Shown here: positions 1 to 6,448 of the stretch, piece by piece
How positions within the stretch are numbered: the stretch's first letter is position 1
Layout of the letters: the number at the start of each line of letters is the position of its first letter
Assembly (NCBI GenBank): GCA_036620675.1
Contig: JAZHEE010000056.1
Source of the DNA: Jejubacter sp036620675
GTDB lineage: Bacteria; Pseudomonadota; Gammaproteobacteria; Enterobacterales; Enterobacteriaceae
Reading direction: 5' to 3' (one strand)
Length of the DNA stretch: 14,624 nucleotides
Notes under the pieces: generated by a model
The model's input: the letters and a program-made list of their open reading frames with translations, nothing else
Told to the model about the DNA's origin: nothing
Database searches by the model: none
Made by a program: the position numbers and the translations under genes

Positions 1-77
1 CGGAATTGGTAGACGCGCTAGCTTCAGGTGTTAGTGTCCTTACGGACGTGAGGGTTCAAGTCCCTCCCCTCGCACCA
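1..77 (+). tRNA. leuV: tRNA-Leu(CAG), 5' end cut by the window
   Basis: The 3' 77 nt of a class II leucine tRNA gene. The D-arm (AATTGGTAGACGCGC), the anticodon stem CTAGC/GTTAG around loop TTCAGGT (anticodon CAG at 25-27), a long variable arm (TGTCCTTACGGACG), the T-loop TTCAAGT and the acceptor 3' strand with encoded CCA (75-77) are all visible. About 10 nt of the acceptor 5' strand lie outside the window. It matches the E. coli leuQPV tRNA almost base for base. As the copy nearest yjjZ/fhuF it corresponds to leuV, the last of the tandem array in E. coli; whether sister copies precede it cannot be seen. A T-rich stretch follows at about 86-102. Confidence 0.95.
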
Positions 78-147
78 GTCTCCTCTTGTTATGTTTTTAT
101 TCCCCGAATTCAAATCGTTTCTTAACGCTGTTTTTGTCTGCGTCATA

Positions 148-396
148 TCAATGACCGGAAAACACTCCGCCATGTATGAACACCGCCACCATCCCCATCG
201 CCACGGCAATACAGGACGGCAACAGCAGATAGTGACGCAGCCGCGGGTGGAACAGCATCGCCACAGTCGCCACCATCGCCAACGCCATTAACGCACGCCA
301 GGCGCCAAAAGAGAGATCGCCCAGTATCAACCCCCAGGCTACCAGCCCGCCGGATAGCAAGCCCGCCCAGCCGCTTCTCAGACTCCGTTGTAACAT
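148..396 (-). CDS. yjjZ: DUF1435 family small membrane protein, YjjZ-like
   Basis: An 82-aa hydrophobic protein with an ATG start and TGA stop. The N-terminus (MLQRSLRSGW) is basic, and hydrophobic stretches at about residues 12-30, 34-49 and 56-75 suggest two or three membrane spans. The segment LRHYLLLPSC (53-62) is what I associate with the DUF1435 family of enterobacterial proteins of about 80 residues. Its place between leuV and fhuF, divergent from fhuF, is the position of E. coli yjjZ. The function of the family is unknown to me. A Fur-box-like site lies 19 bp upstream of the start, so iron-repressed expression is likely (inference). No strong Shine-Dalgarno is seen; GGGCG lies shortly upstream. 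The gene is complete, and base composition resembles its neighbours. Confidence 0.75.
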   Translation of the reverse strand: MLQRSLRSGWAGLLSGGLVAWGLILGDLSFGAWRALMALAMVATVAMLFHPRLRHYLLLPSCIAVAMGMVAVFIHGGVFSGH

Positions 397-414
397 ACCG
401 AACGCCCATCAATT

Positions 415-433
415 GATAATGATAAGCAATATC
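415..433. promoter_or_regulatory. Fur box, yjjZ-proximal
   Basis: GATAATGATAAGCAATATC matches the 19-bp Fur consensus GATAATGATAATCATTATC at 17 of 19 positions. It lies just upstream of the yjjZ start on the minus strand, and the following bases (about 438-453) continue with a looser AT-rich GATA/ATC pattern. This placement suggests Fur-Fe(II) repression of yjjZ. Confidence 0.75.
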
Positions 434-544
434 ATATGGTGATATTTATCATTTGTCAGTTGGCTTTTCCCCCTTCAGCCGTCATTTTTTGACGCTGCGC
501 ATACCTACCCGGGAAATCCCTTGCCAGCGATTATAGCTATGATT

Positions 545-563
545 AAGATTGGCAATCATTATC
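545..563. promoter_or_regulatory. Fur box, fhuF-proximal
   Basis: AAGATTGGCAATCATTATC matches the Fur consensus at 14 of 19 positions, with the 3' half (AATCATTATC) perfect. It ends 21 bp before the fhuF ATG, where a repressor would cover the promoter or start site. E. coli fhuF is a known Fur-regulated gene, so this is expected. The flanking word ATTGGCAAT occurs again at 570-578, partly overlapping the leader. Confidence 0.7.
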
Positions 564-584
564 ATTTAGATTGGCAATTCGCCT

Positions 585-1373
585 ATGTCACTACAGAGCA
601 CGCACATTGCGCAGCCGGGGATCTGGCTGCCGGAACAGACAGGCAGGACGCAGCCGCTGGCCGAAACGCTAAGTGCGTTCTTTAGTGAACAGCGTCCGTG
701 GTTTAATGACACCATCACTCTGTCGGCTCAGATTCCGGCGGAAGGCATGACGCTGAGCGAATGGGCCCGCCCCGCCGTCCTCAATGCGCTGATGGCGAGC
801 TATGCGCAGCATATCTACCGCAACAATCCCGACGCACCTCGCCAGAATAAGCCACTGGCTTCCCTGTGGGCCCAGTGGTATATCGGTCTGCTGGTTCCAC
901 CGCTGATGCTGGCGCTGTTTCATTCCGGTAAAGCGCTGTCAGTCGCCCCCTGCGCCATACATGCGCTATTCCACGAAACCGGGCGCGCCGCCCATTTTCA
1001 CCTGCAGGTTCACGAAGATCGCCGGCTTACCACGCTCTCCTTCGAACAGCGTCTGGAAGCGCTGTGGATGGACGGCATTCAGCCGGTCGTCAGCGCCCTG
1101 GAAAAGGTCAGCGGCGTTAGCGGCAAGCTCATCTGGAGCAACACCGGCTACCTGGTAAACTGGTTCCTGGGTGAAATTCGCCCCCTGCTGGGCGATGAGC
1201 AGTATCACGCCCTGCGCCAGCGCTGCTTTTTCAGCAAACAATTAAGCTGTGGCCGCGACAACCCGCTGTTTCGCACCGTAGTACCGCGCGATGGCCTGCT
1301 GGTACGCCGTACCTGCTGCCAGCGCAACCGACTGCCGGGCGTACAGCAGTGCGGCGATTGCACCCTGAAATAA
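585..1373 (+). CDS. fhuF: Ferric siderophore iron reductase FhuF
   Basis: A 262-aa cytoplasmic [2Fe-2S] protein, the same length as E. coli FhuF. In that family it reduces Fe(III) bound to hydroxamate siderophores such as ferrioxamine B, releasing Fe(II) inside the cell. The diagnostic C-terminus is present: Cys244-Cys245, ten residues, Cys256-x-x-Cys259 (TCCQRNRLPGVQQCGDCTLK), the unusual CC-x10-CxxC cluster ligand pattern. The ATG at 585 gives the family's normal length, although no good Shine-Dalgarno precedes it. The gene is divergent from yjjZ, with Fur-box-like sites between them. It is followed by 266 bp without a gene that I can recognise, so it looks monocistronic. E. coli has bglJ and yjjQ just beyond; here other genes intervene. 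Confidence 0.95.
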   Translation: MSLQSTHIAQPGIWLPEQTGRTQPLAETLSAFFSEQRPWFNDTITLSAQIPAEGMTLSEWARPAVLNALMASYAQHIYRNNPDAPRQNKPLASLWAQWYIGLLVPPLMLALFHSGKALSVAPCAIHALFHETGRAAHFHLQVHEDRRLTTLSFEQRLEALWMDGIQPVVSALEKVSGVSGKLIWSNTGYLVNWFLGEIRPLLGDEQYHALRQRCFFSKQLSCGRDNPLFRTVVPRDGLLVRRTCCQRNRLPGVQQCGDCTLK

Positions 1374-1639
1374 TCTGGTATACACCCTGAATAATTCGCG
1401 TTGCACCGCGGTGGCCATTGAACGAATCTGCGGGGGCATAGCCGTATATGTGAGCAGGCAGCGATCCCAGAGGGGCGAGGCCCAGAGATGGGCCGAGTAT
1501 TGCAGCCAACAAAGAGACAGCGCGTAGTATGCCGGGGATACAGAAAGCTCTGAATTCCCGGGGGTAATAGCGATCCAAACGGTTTACAGTCCGCCTCCCC
1601 TGTGACAGATTATCAGGCGCATTTATCAGGAGAAGATTA

Positions 1640-2098
1640 ATGAGCCTGCAATCCGTGAGGCAGTTTTTTGCCGCCAATGCCCCCGAAATTGAAATTATCG
1701 AACTGAACCAGAGCACCGCGACCGTCGCGCTGGCCGCCGCCGCCCACGGCGTGAAGCCGGGACAAATCGCCAAGACGCTCTCCCTGAAAGTTAAAGACGC
1801 TGTGGTACTGGTGGTCGCAAAAGGGGACGCCCGCCTGGATAATAAAAAGCTGAAATCTTTTTTTGGCGCCAAAGCCCGGATGCTGAGTAGTGATGAAGTA
1901 GTGACCTGGACCGGCCATCCGGTGGGAGGCGTATGTCCGTTCGGGCTGGAAAACCCGCTGCCTGTCTACTGCGATGTCTCTTTGCAGCAGTTTGCAGAAG
2001 TGCTTCCCGCCGCTGGCGCCATCCATAGCGCCGTCCGTATATCGCCTTCCCGGCTTGCGGAGCTCACCGAAGCCACATGGGCGGACCTCTGTCAGTGA
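1640..2098 (+). CDS. YbaK/EbsC-family aminoacyl-tRNA deacylase
   Basis: A 152-aa stand-alone editing-domain protein. Visible marks of the YbaK/EbsC/ProRS-INS fold are QIAKTLSLK (42-50, containing the lysine that is catalytic in YbaK relatives), VVLVVAKGDARLDNKKL (55-71), and GGVCPFGL (96-103), a signature loop of the family. Such proteins hydrolyse mischarged aminoacyl-tRNAs in trans; which amino acid/tRNA pair is used cannot be read from the sequence. It is shorter than YeaK and differs from YbaK proper, so I give no symbol. The start is fixed by AGGAG seven bases upstream of the ATG. Its stop codon overlaps the 3' end of the convergent MFS gene by 7 bp. The pair sits between fhuF and yjjQ, where E. 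coli carries bglJ. Confidence 0.85.
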   Translation: MSLQSVRQFFAANAPEIEIIELNQSTATVALAAAAHGVKPGQIAKTLSLKVKDAVVLVVAKGDARLDNKKLKSFFGAKARMLSSDEVVTWTGHPVGGVCPFGLENPLPVYCDVSLQQFAEVLPAAGAIHSAVRISPSRLAELTEATWADLCQ

Positions 2099-3336
2099 CC
2101 TTGCGCTGAGGCCCGGGAGACGCCCTGATGACCGGAAATCACCATGCCTCGGGTTTCACGGCCAAAAGCCACCAGCAAGCAGATAAGAACAGCGACCGTC
2201 CCGGCCACGATGGCCATCGCCATGCCGTAATCGCCTCCGTGGCGCTCGGCGATGGTCGCCTGCAGCGTCGCATTCACTGACGCAATCAGATTCCCCAGTT
2301 GATAAACAAAGCCAGGCAGCACCGCACGGGCATTAGCCGGCACCAGCTCGTTCAGCCAGGTCGGCACCACGCCCCAGGCGCCCTGTACCATAAACTGCAT
2401 CAGGAAAGCACCAAGCCCGATAGTGAAAGAACCACTGGAAAAGGCCCACAGCGGCAGTACCGGCAACGCCAGAAATGCGGCCACCATCATGGCTTTCTTA
2501 CGGCCAATCCGCTCAGAAACAGAGCCAAACAAAATCCCCCCCAGCATGGCGGCGATATTATAAAAAATAGCAATAGTGCTGACGGTTTGGGGGGTAAAAC
2601 CGTGCTGTACTTTCAGGAAGGTAGGGTAAAGGTCCTGAGTGCCGTGACTAAAGAAGTTAAAGCAAGCCATTACCAGCACCAGATACAGACAGAGTTTCCA
2701 GTGGTTGCGCAGCGTCGGCAGCAGAGCCGCACTCTCTTTACGTTCGCGCGCCGCCAGCCAGACCGGTGATTCCGGCACCTTAAACCAGATATAGGGCAGC
2801 AGAACCACAGGCAGCGCGCCAATCAGAAACATTCCGCGCCAGCCCACCAGTGAATAAAAAAGTCCAAAAATCACCGAAGCCAGCAGGTAACCACAGGGAT
2901 AGCCCGCCTGGAACAGGCCGGACATCAGCCCGCGCGACCGGTCAGGAATAGATTCCATCGCCAGAGAAGAGGCAACGCCCCAGATGCCGCCCATGGCAAC
3001 GCCATAGATTACGCGGAACAGCAGGAAGGCCGAAAAGGTAGGTGACCATGCCGAAAGCAGTTCGAAAACTGAAAAGCAGGCGACGTTAAACATCAGAATC
3101 GGGCGCCGACCAAACTTTTCAGCCAGTCGACCAAATACCAGCGCGCCAACAGGCCGCACCGCCAGCGTCAGCATGATCGCCAACGAAACGTCTGACACTG
3201 AGGAGTGAAAATAGCCGGCCAGATCGCTCAGCACAAAAACCAGTATGAAGAAATCGAAAGCATCCAACATCCACGCAGAAAAACTGGCAATCGCGACATG
3301 ACGTTGCGTTGTCGTCCAGGTAAGGGGAGTAAACAT
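2092..3336 (-). CDS. MFS transporter, SHS/AAHS-like (sialate/lactate or organic acid:H+ symporter type)
   Basis: A 414-aa inner-membrane carrier with about 12 membrane spans. The first span carries WMLDAFDFFILVF, typical of SHS (sialate/lactate) and AAHS carriers. The MFS loop 2-3 motif GRLAEKFGRRP is at about 69-79, and its half-repeat GSVSERIGRKK is in the C-terminal half. It also resembles NanT/JEN1-type proteins, but it lacks the extra segment of full NanT (about 496 aa); the substrate is unknown. I take the ATG at 3336 as the start because AGGA lies eight bases upstream. An in-frame TTG 21 bp earlier has no ribosome site. The gene converges on the YbaK-like gene (7-bp overlap), so the two could affect each other's mRNA. 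A promoter with a palindromic site lies about 130 bp upstream. Confidence 0.85.
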   Translation of the reverse strand: MFTPLTWTTTQRHVAIASFSAWMLDAFDFFILVFVLSDLAGYFHSSVSDVSLAIMLTLAVRPVGALVFGRLAEKFGRRPILMFNVACFSVFELLSAWSPTFSAFLLFRVIYGVAMGGIWGVASSLAMESIPDRSRGLMSGLFQAGYPCGYLLASVIFGLFYSLVGWRGMFLIGALPVVLLPYIWFKVPESPVWLAARERKESAALLPTLRNHWKLCLYLVLVMACFNFFSHGTQDLYPTFLKVQHGFTPQTVSTIAIFYNIAAMLGGILFGSVSERIGRKKAMMVAAFLALPVLPLWAFSSGSFTIGLGAFLMQFMVQGAWGVVPTWLNELVPANARAVLPGFVYQLGNLIASVNATLQATIAERHGGDYGMAMAIVAGTVAVLICLLVAFGRETRGMVISGHQGVSRASAQGH

Positions 3337-3448
3337 AGGGTATGTCCTGTCTTGCAAACACCGACACAGCGGTAAAAGAACGGCTCGCGTTTGAGTCAGG
3401 CCAGGAAAGATTGGGGCAGTCCCTGTCGCGGAGGCAACGCCAGCCCTG

Positions 3449-3489
3449 TTAACACATGTTCTTCATATGTTAATTATTTGTTTATATCA
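3449..3489 (-). promoter_or_regulatory. Candidate extended -10 promoter and operator for the MFS gene
   Basis: Read on the minus strand, TGATATAAA (complement of 3481-3489) is a full extended -10 (TGnTATAAA). Directly downstream, at the likely transcription start, lies an imperfect inverted repeat TTAACACAT-7 nt-ATATGTTAA (3449-3473, 8 of 9 pairs), a shape typical of a dimeric repressor site. No good -35 is seen, which extended -10 promoters tolerate. The leader to the MFS ATG would be about 135 nt. The whole assignment is inference from sequence shape. Confidence 0.4.
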
Positions 3490-3591
3490 GAGCCGTCTGC
3501 CGAAATAACCCGCAAAATGGTTTCAACTTGTAATAATAGCAAGCTAAACATTTCAATTAAAATTTATTCCGTTTTGTTACGCCATAAAAAA

Positions 3592-3877
3592 GTTCATCGC
3601 GGATTAGCGTGGAGTGTTCGAAAGCGGAAACAAAAAACCGGCAGAATATGATGATGTGGTGGGCTGCTACGTCCACTTTACGCAGCTGCTTCTCTGTTAA
3701 TCCACAGCAGGTAGAACGGGCCAGGGTAGCGTCATTTGAGCCCCTGGCCCGTTCACCGGTGTACCGGCATAGAAGAAATCACCTTAAGGTGAACGGAACC
3801 TTCTCCTGCGCTACATACTCATCCGGAAGCCAGGGCTGCCGCCGGTAGCTTCAGCTTCACGCCAATCCGCGATGAAC
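3592..3877. mobile_element. Candidate 286-bp MITE-like foldback element
   Basis: The left end GTTCATCGCGGATTAGCGTG (3592-3611) is repeated in inverse at 3858-3877 with 19 of 20 bases matching. Outside the ends are CATAAAAAA (3583-3591) and TATAAAAAA (3878-3886), an 8-of-9 direct repeat that looks like a 9-bp target duplication. A perfect 13-bp inverted repeat sits exactly at the centre. No transposase or other convincing ORF is inside, so it would be a non-autonomous miniature element. The ends do not match the IS1, IS5, IS10 or IS903 termini or the ERIC and REP consensus sequences that I remember. It is inserted at the T-tract of the yjjQ terminator. The A-rich flanks make part of the direct repeat weak evidence; the inverted repeat is the strong part. 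Confidence 0.65.
3714..3754. repeat. Perfect 13-bp inverted repeat (hairpin) at the centre of the MITE-like element
   Basis: GAACGGGCCAGGG (3714-3726) is followed after 15 nt by CCCTGGCCCGTTC (3742-3754), a perfect GC-rich stem. Its midpoint (3734) falls on the midpoint of the 286-bp element (3734.5). No T-run follows on either strand, so it is not a standard intrinsic terminator. The 12-bp palindrome CACCTTAAGGTG lies nearby at about 3780-3791. Confidence 0.85.
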
Positions 3878-3880
3878 TAT

Positions 3881-3911
3881 AAAAAAGCCCCATCTATCAA
3901 ATAAACGGGGC
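3881..3911 (-). terminator. Probable intrinsic terminator of yjjQ
   Basis: On the minus strand, 65 bp after the yjjQ stop, GCCCC-15 nt-GGGGC is followed immediately by six T (complement of 3881-3886). The stem is only 5 bp and the loop is long; a 6-bp alternative pairs AGCCCC (3886-3891) with GGGGCT (3915-3920). The T-run coincides with one flank of the MITE-like element. If functional, it makes yjjQ monocistronic, with no bglJ behind it. Confidence 0.5.
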
Positions 3912-3976
3912 AAAGGGGCTAACATAGCCATCGCTCTGCATTCGTACTAACGGATGTCAGCGCGAATAGCAACGGC

Positions 3977-4633
3977 CTACTTTTCCAGAGATTCCAGCGG
4001 CTGGACATTCAGCTCACGCATACCGCGAGGGCTGTTGATCCAGGCATACATCTCTGCGTTACTGCGCAACGCCAGACGACGCATTGCGCTATTCTTCTGG
4101 GCGCTAACCGTCTTATTGCTCTTTTTAAGCAAGCCGGAAATTTGATTAATGCTCCATCCCTTCGCCATCAGGCGCAACACCTGACGCTCGGAAAGCGTTA
4201 ACGGCTGCCGACCTTCCAGAACCGTGTTTTCGGTCTCGCCCAGGTAGTTCCCCCCTTCTCCGCTACGAATACGCTGCTGAATATCCGTCAGCGTCAGCGT
4301 GTTAGGCAGCAGCAGACTACCAGGCCACAGAAGCTGTTGCATCGCGGTAAAGCGGGCGAAGTGCGGGACAAGAAAAACCCAGGAAATGTGGTGGCCGGTC
4401 TGATACAGCGTGCGTAACTGCTGGAAATCCTGTTCAACTTCAACGGCGTCGCCGGTCAGATCAATCACCGCCAGCGTGGCCTGCTGTAATAGCTGCGGTG
4501 TTACGGCTTCGTAGCTTTCCACGGTATGTACCGCCGTCTGCGAATCAAGCCCCAGAATCCCCTGTTCCAGACCTGCTGCCATCGCGGGGTAGCGACTGAA
4601 AATAATTGCGTGTTGAAGACGTCCCTGTGACAT
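3977..4633 (-). CDS. yjjQ: LuxR-type transcriptional regulator YjjQ
   Basis: A 218-aa regulator with an N-terminal receiver-like half that keeps little of a phosphorylation site, and a C-terminal LuxR/FixJ helix-turn-helix at about 145-200 (LTLSERQVLRLMAKGW, then INQISGLLKKSNKTVSAQKN). The segment SAMRRLALRSNAEMYAWINS is nearly identical to what I recall of E. coli YjjQ, and the N-terminus (AIIFSRYPAMAAGLEQ) also fits. E. coli YjjQ (241 aa) has a longer tail. In E. coli, YjjQ represses motility and envelope genes and is silenced by H-NS in a yjjQ-bglJ operon. Here a terminator follows directly and no bglJ is present. The start is secured by GGAGGAG six bases upstream of the ATG. The upstream region is strongly AT-rich, consistent with H-NS silencing (inference). 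Confidence 0.9.
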   Translation of the reverse strand: MSQGRLQHAIIFSRYPAMAAGLEQGILGLDSQTAVHTVESYEAVTPQLLQQATLAVIDLTGDAVEVEQDFQQLRTLYQTGHHISWVFLVPHFARFTAMQQLLWPGSLLLPNTLTLTDIQQRIRSGEGGNYLGETENTVLEGRQPLTLSERQVLRLMAKGWSINQISGLLKKSNKTVSAQKNSAMRRLALRSNAEMYAWINSPRGMRELNVQPLESLEK

Positions 4634-5415
4634 CGTTAACTCCTCCCGTAATTTATTCTGCTGAAACTGCTAATTATCCGTTTCTTTTGTTTTCCTGTAC
4701 GCCAGTAACAAAAGTGGTTTATTTTCAATAGTAACAAGTTGGCATTTGTGCCTGGACGATAAGAGGAAAATTCCTGGCATCGTAACCGCATTTATCTTAA
4801 TGGGTAGAAAACTCCCAACATTCCACGAAAACAGGAAAGGAATATCGCACTCAGCTAAAATAGTACCGTTACACTTTAGCTGTCAATCCCGCCGAAATCT
4901 TAAAAAATTCTATTATCGTTTTTTTAATAAGATGAAAAGATGCAAAAAATATCATTTTATAAAACTTCAACTGAATTAATAATATCAAGAGATTTAATTT
5001 AATATAAAAAAACCGTACACTATGTTTATCATCACCAAAAAAAACCTTAAACTACATAAGGATGCTGTTTTCACCGCCCGTCTCGCCTACTAAGCTCTCC
5101 CTGGAGCCGCCTGCCATCCCCCCCCACATTCTGATAAAATTTTTGAGACTATAAGAATCAGGAATCATAACCCACCGCGACAGAATGATAATTAGCCTAA
5201 AAAATGGCGACCGAAACGAACTCTGTACTGCACAAACAGACCAGAACATAAGCCAGACGGGGCCTGAACACCAGCTTTAGGTTCACATTCAGGGATATCC
5301 AGGAAATTTCTACCTCCATTATGAAAAAACTGTAGCCAGATACCAGCACCAGATTCTCCTGATAACCAGGAAATAGCTTACTGACCACAGTGAAAATGAC
5401 TTATAACTAGCCACG
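4634..5415. other. Gene-poor AT-rich region upstream of yjjQ
   Basis: About 780 bp with no gene I can support. The part next to yjjQ (4634-5050) is very AT-rich, with many A- and T-tracts, and has AGTAACAA twice (near 4703 and 4729). It presumably holds the yjjQ promoter and H-NS-type silencing sequence. The part at 5050-5415 is less AT-rich and may be further debris of the decayed operon to its right, but I could not assign any frame. Open frames here lack ribosome sites and family motifs. Confidence 0.5.
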
Positions 5416-6114
5416 CTATGTCGCTTTTACCGTTCCCCGACAATCCCCCAGATTGTATCGCCCGTGACAAATTCCCTTAGCAAGAATGCTTACGGATACC
5501 ATAATCGCGGGAATAAATAACGCCAGAAACACGCTACGGAACGACCACGCCAGGGCAATCATCCAGGCGCCGGCAAATGCGCTGACAACCGCCCCACGCC
5601 ATGCATCCGGCTGCTGCCGGTCGCCCGAATCCGGGTAGAGTAAAAGCGAATCGCCAGCGCCCGGAGCGGATCAATCCCGTCCAGCGGCAGCCGGCAAGCC
5701 GCGATCCCATAATGCCTCCGGACTGGTAGACGGCGGCCTGTACCACGCTAAAACCCGCCCGCAAACCATTGTCGGCGGCCTGCTGCCTGGCAGATAGACC
5801 AGAAACAGCCCCATAAAATAGCCCGGCCACGGTATAAACGCACCAAAACGATATGCGTGCGCCCTGCACCGGTTCGAAAGATGCCACCACAAGGCGAACG
5901 TCAGAAGAACGCAGTCCAGATGACGGACGTTCAAAAAGTGCCAGAATCCGGGGCGCTGATCGGCCCCTTTAACTGCAATTCAGGGAGCTTCCTCAGAAGC
6001 AACGGCACGAATATCAGCGGAAGTAAGCCACCCGACGCCATCAGCCAGTGCCGCCCAGGATGAGGAAGCATCCAGGAAGCGGCAACCCCTCCTCAAGCCG
6101 TACCAAAAGTGAGG
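5416..6114 (-). pseudogene. Decayed AAHS-type MFS transporter (frameshifts, stops, N-terminus lost)
   Basis: Minus-strand pieces in different frames spell an aromatic-acid:H+-symporter-like carrier. In order they are: LTFGTA-stop-GGVAASWMLPHP (about 6110-6060), MASGGLLPLIFVPLLLRKLP (TM6 region, followed by a frame end), then a short central stretch with AYRFGAF, then ALAIRFYSTRIRATGSSRM followed by HGVGRLSA (the typical YPTxIRATG-GVGRxGA region), and, after another frame change, AGAWMIALAWSFRSVFLALF (last span), ending at a TAG at 5416-5418. At least one internal stop, two or more frameshifts and a missing central part make it non-functional. The N-terminal third is gone; its upstream end abuts the isomerase remnant, suggesting one deletion removed both. 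It was probably the transporter of a small catabolic operon controlled by the TetR gene at 7238. Confidence 0.75.
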
Positions 6115-6312
6115 TCACAGAAAATCATCGTCATTCGGGTAACGCGGCTCGCCATCCGTCGCCGACAGCAACCTCAGCTCCATATAGCTAAACCCGGCCT
6201 GTGCCGCAGTCCGAACCTGACGGAGCGGCACCACATTCAGCAGCGAAAGCGCGGCAAGAGAGGGCCTTCGGGAATCCGTGGTACCTCCTGTTTGCGGATG
6301 ATTTATCGACAC
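6115..6312 (-). pseudogene. Truncated sugar phosphate isomerase/epimerase (TIM-barrel) N-terminal fragment
   Basis: A 65-aa open frame with a GTG start and a plausible ribosome site (AAGGAAG nine bases upstream). Residues 16 to 60 read RPSLAALSLLNVVPL, then RTAAQAGFSYMELRLL, then GEPRYPNDDDFL, which is the start of the xylose-isomerase-like AP endonuclease 2/IolE fold (first barrel strands). Such proteins are normally about 260-290 aa, so about three quarters is missing. The frame stops where recognisable MFS transporter sequence begins, so the truncation is a deletion junction near 6113. A 65-aa peptide could still be made, but it could not form the barrel. Confidence 0.65.
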
Positions 6313-6448
6313 TGAGTGTTTCTTCCTTACTGAAGGGGTAACTTATCGTGCGGCTTAATTTTTATAAAAACCGTATAAGTATATTAATTTAAGAATAATA
6401 AAAAAAAATTAACTCACTGTTTCTAAATAATTAATACCCTTACTTGTA

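Noticed and set aside
1..77. tRNA-Leu 3' end as a phage or island attachment site
   Set aside because: No integrase gene and no repeat of the tRNA 3' end was seen downstream; the following genes have the normal E. coli order.
1480..1505. Hairpin GGCCC-6 nt-GGGCC after fhuF as a terminator
   Set aside because: The stem is only 5 bp, lies more than 100 bp past the stop and has no T-run.
1231..1872. A 213-codon open frame on the minus strand spanning the end of fhuF, the gap and the start of the YbaK-like gene
   Set aside because: It is antisense to two solid genes, has no ribosome site and no family motif; it is a GC-rich shadow frame.
3449..3877. CRISPR-like or BIME/ERIC repeats
   Set aside because: No regularly spaced direct repeats exist, and the inverted repeats do not match the REP or ERIC consensus sequences that I remember.
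4746..4979. A 77-codon plus-strand frame, Lys-rich, upstream of yjjQ
   Set aside because: It depends on a non-ATG start without a ribosome site in AT-rich DNA; composition alone explains it.
5052..5388. Possible further pseudogene on the minus strand (fragments such as SLNVNLKLVFRPRLAYVLV)
   Set aside because: Frames are short and I could not match the pieces to a family; noted only as possible debris.
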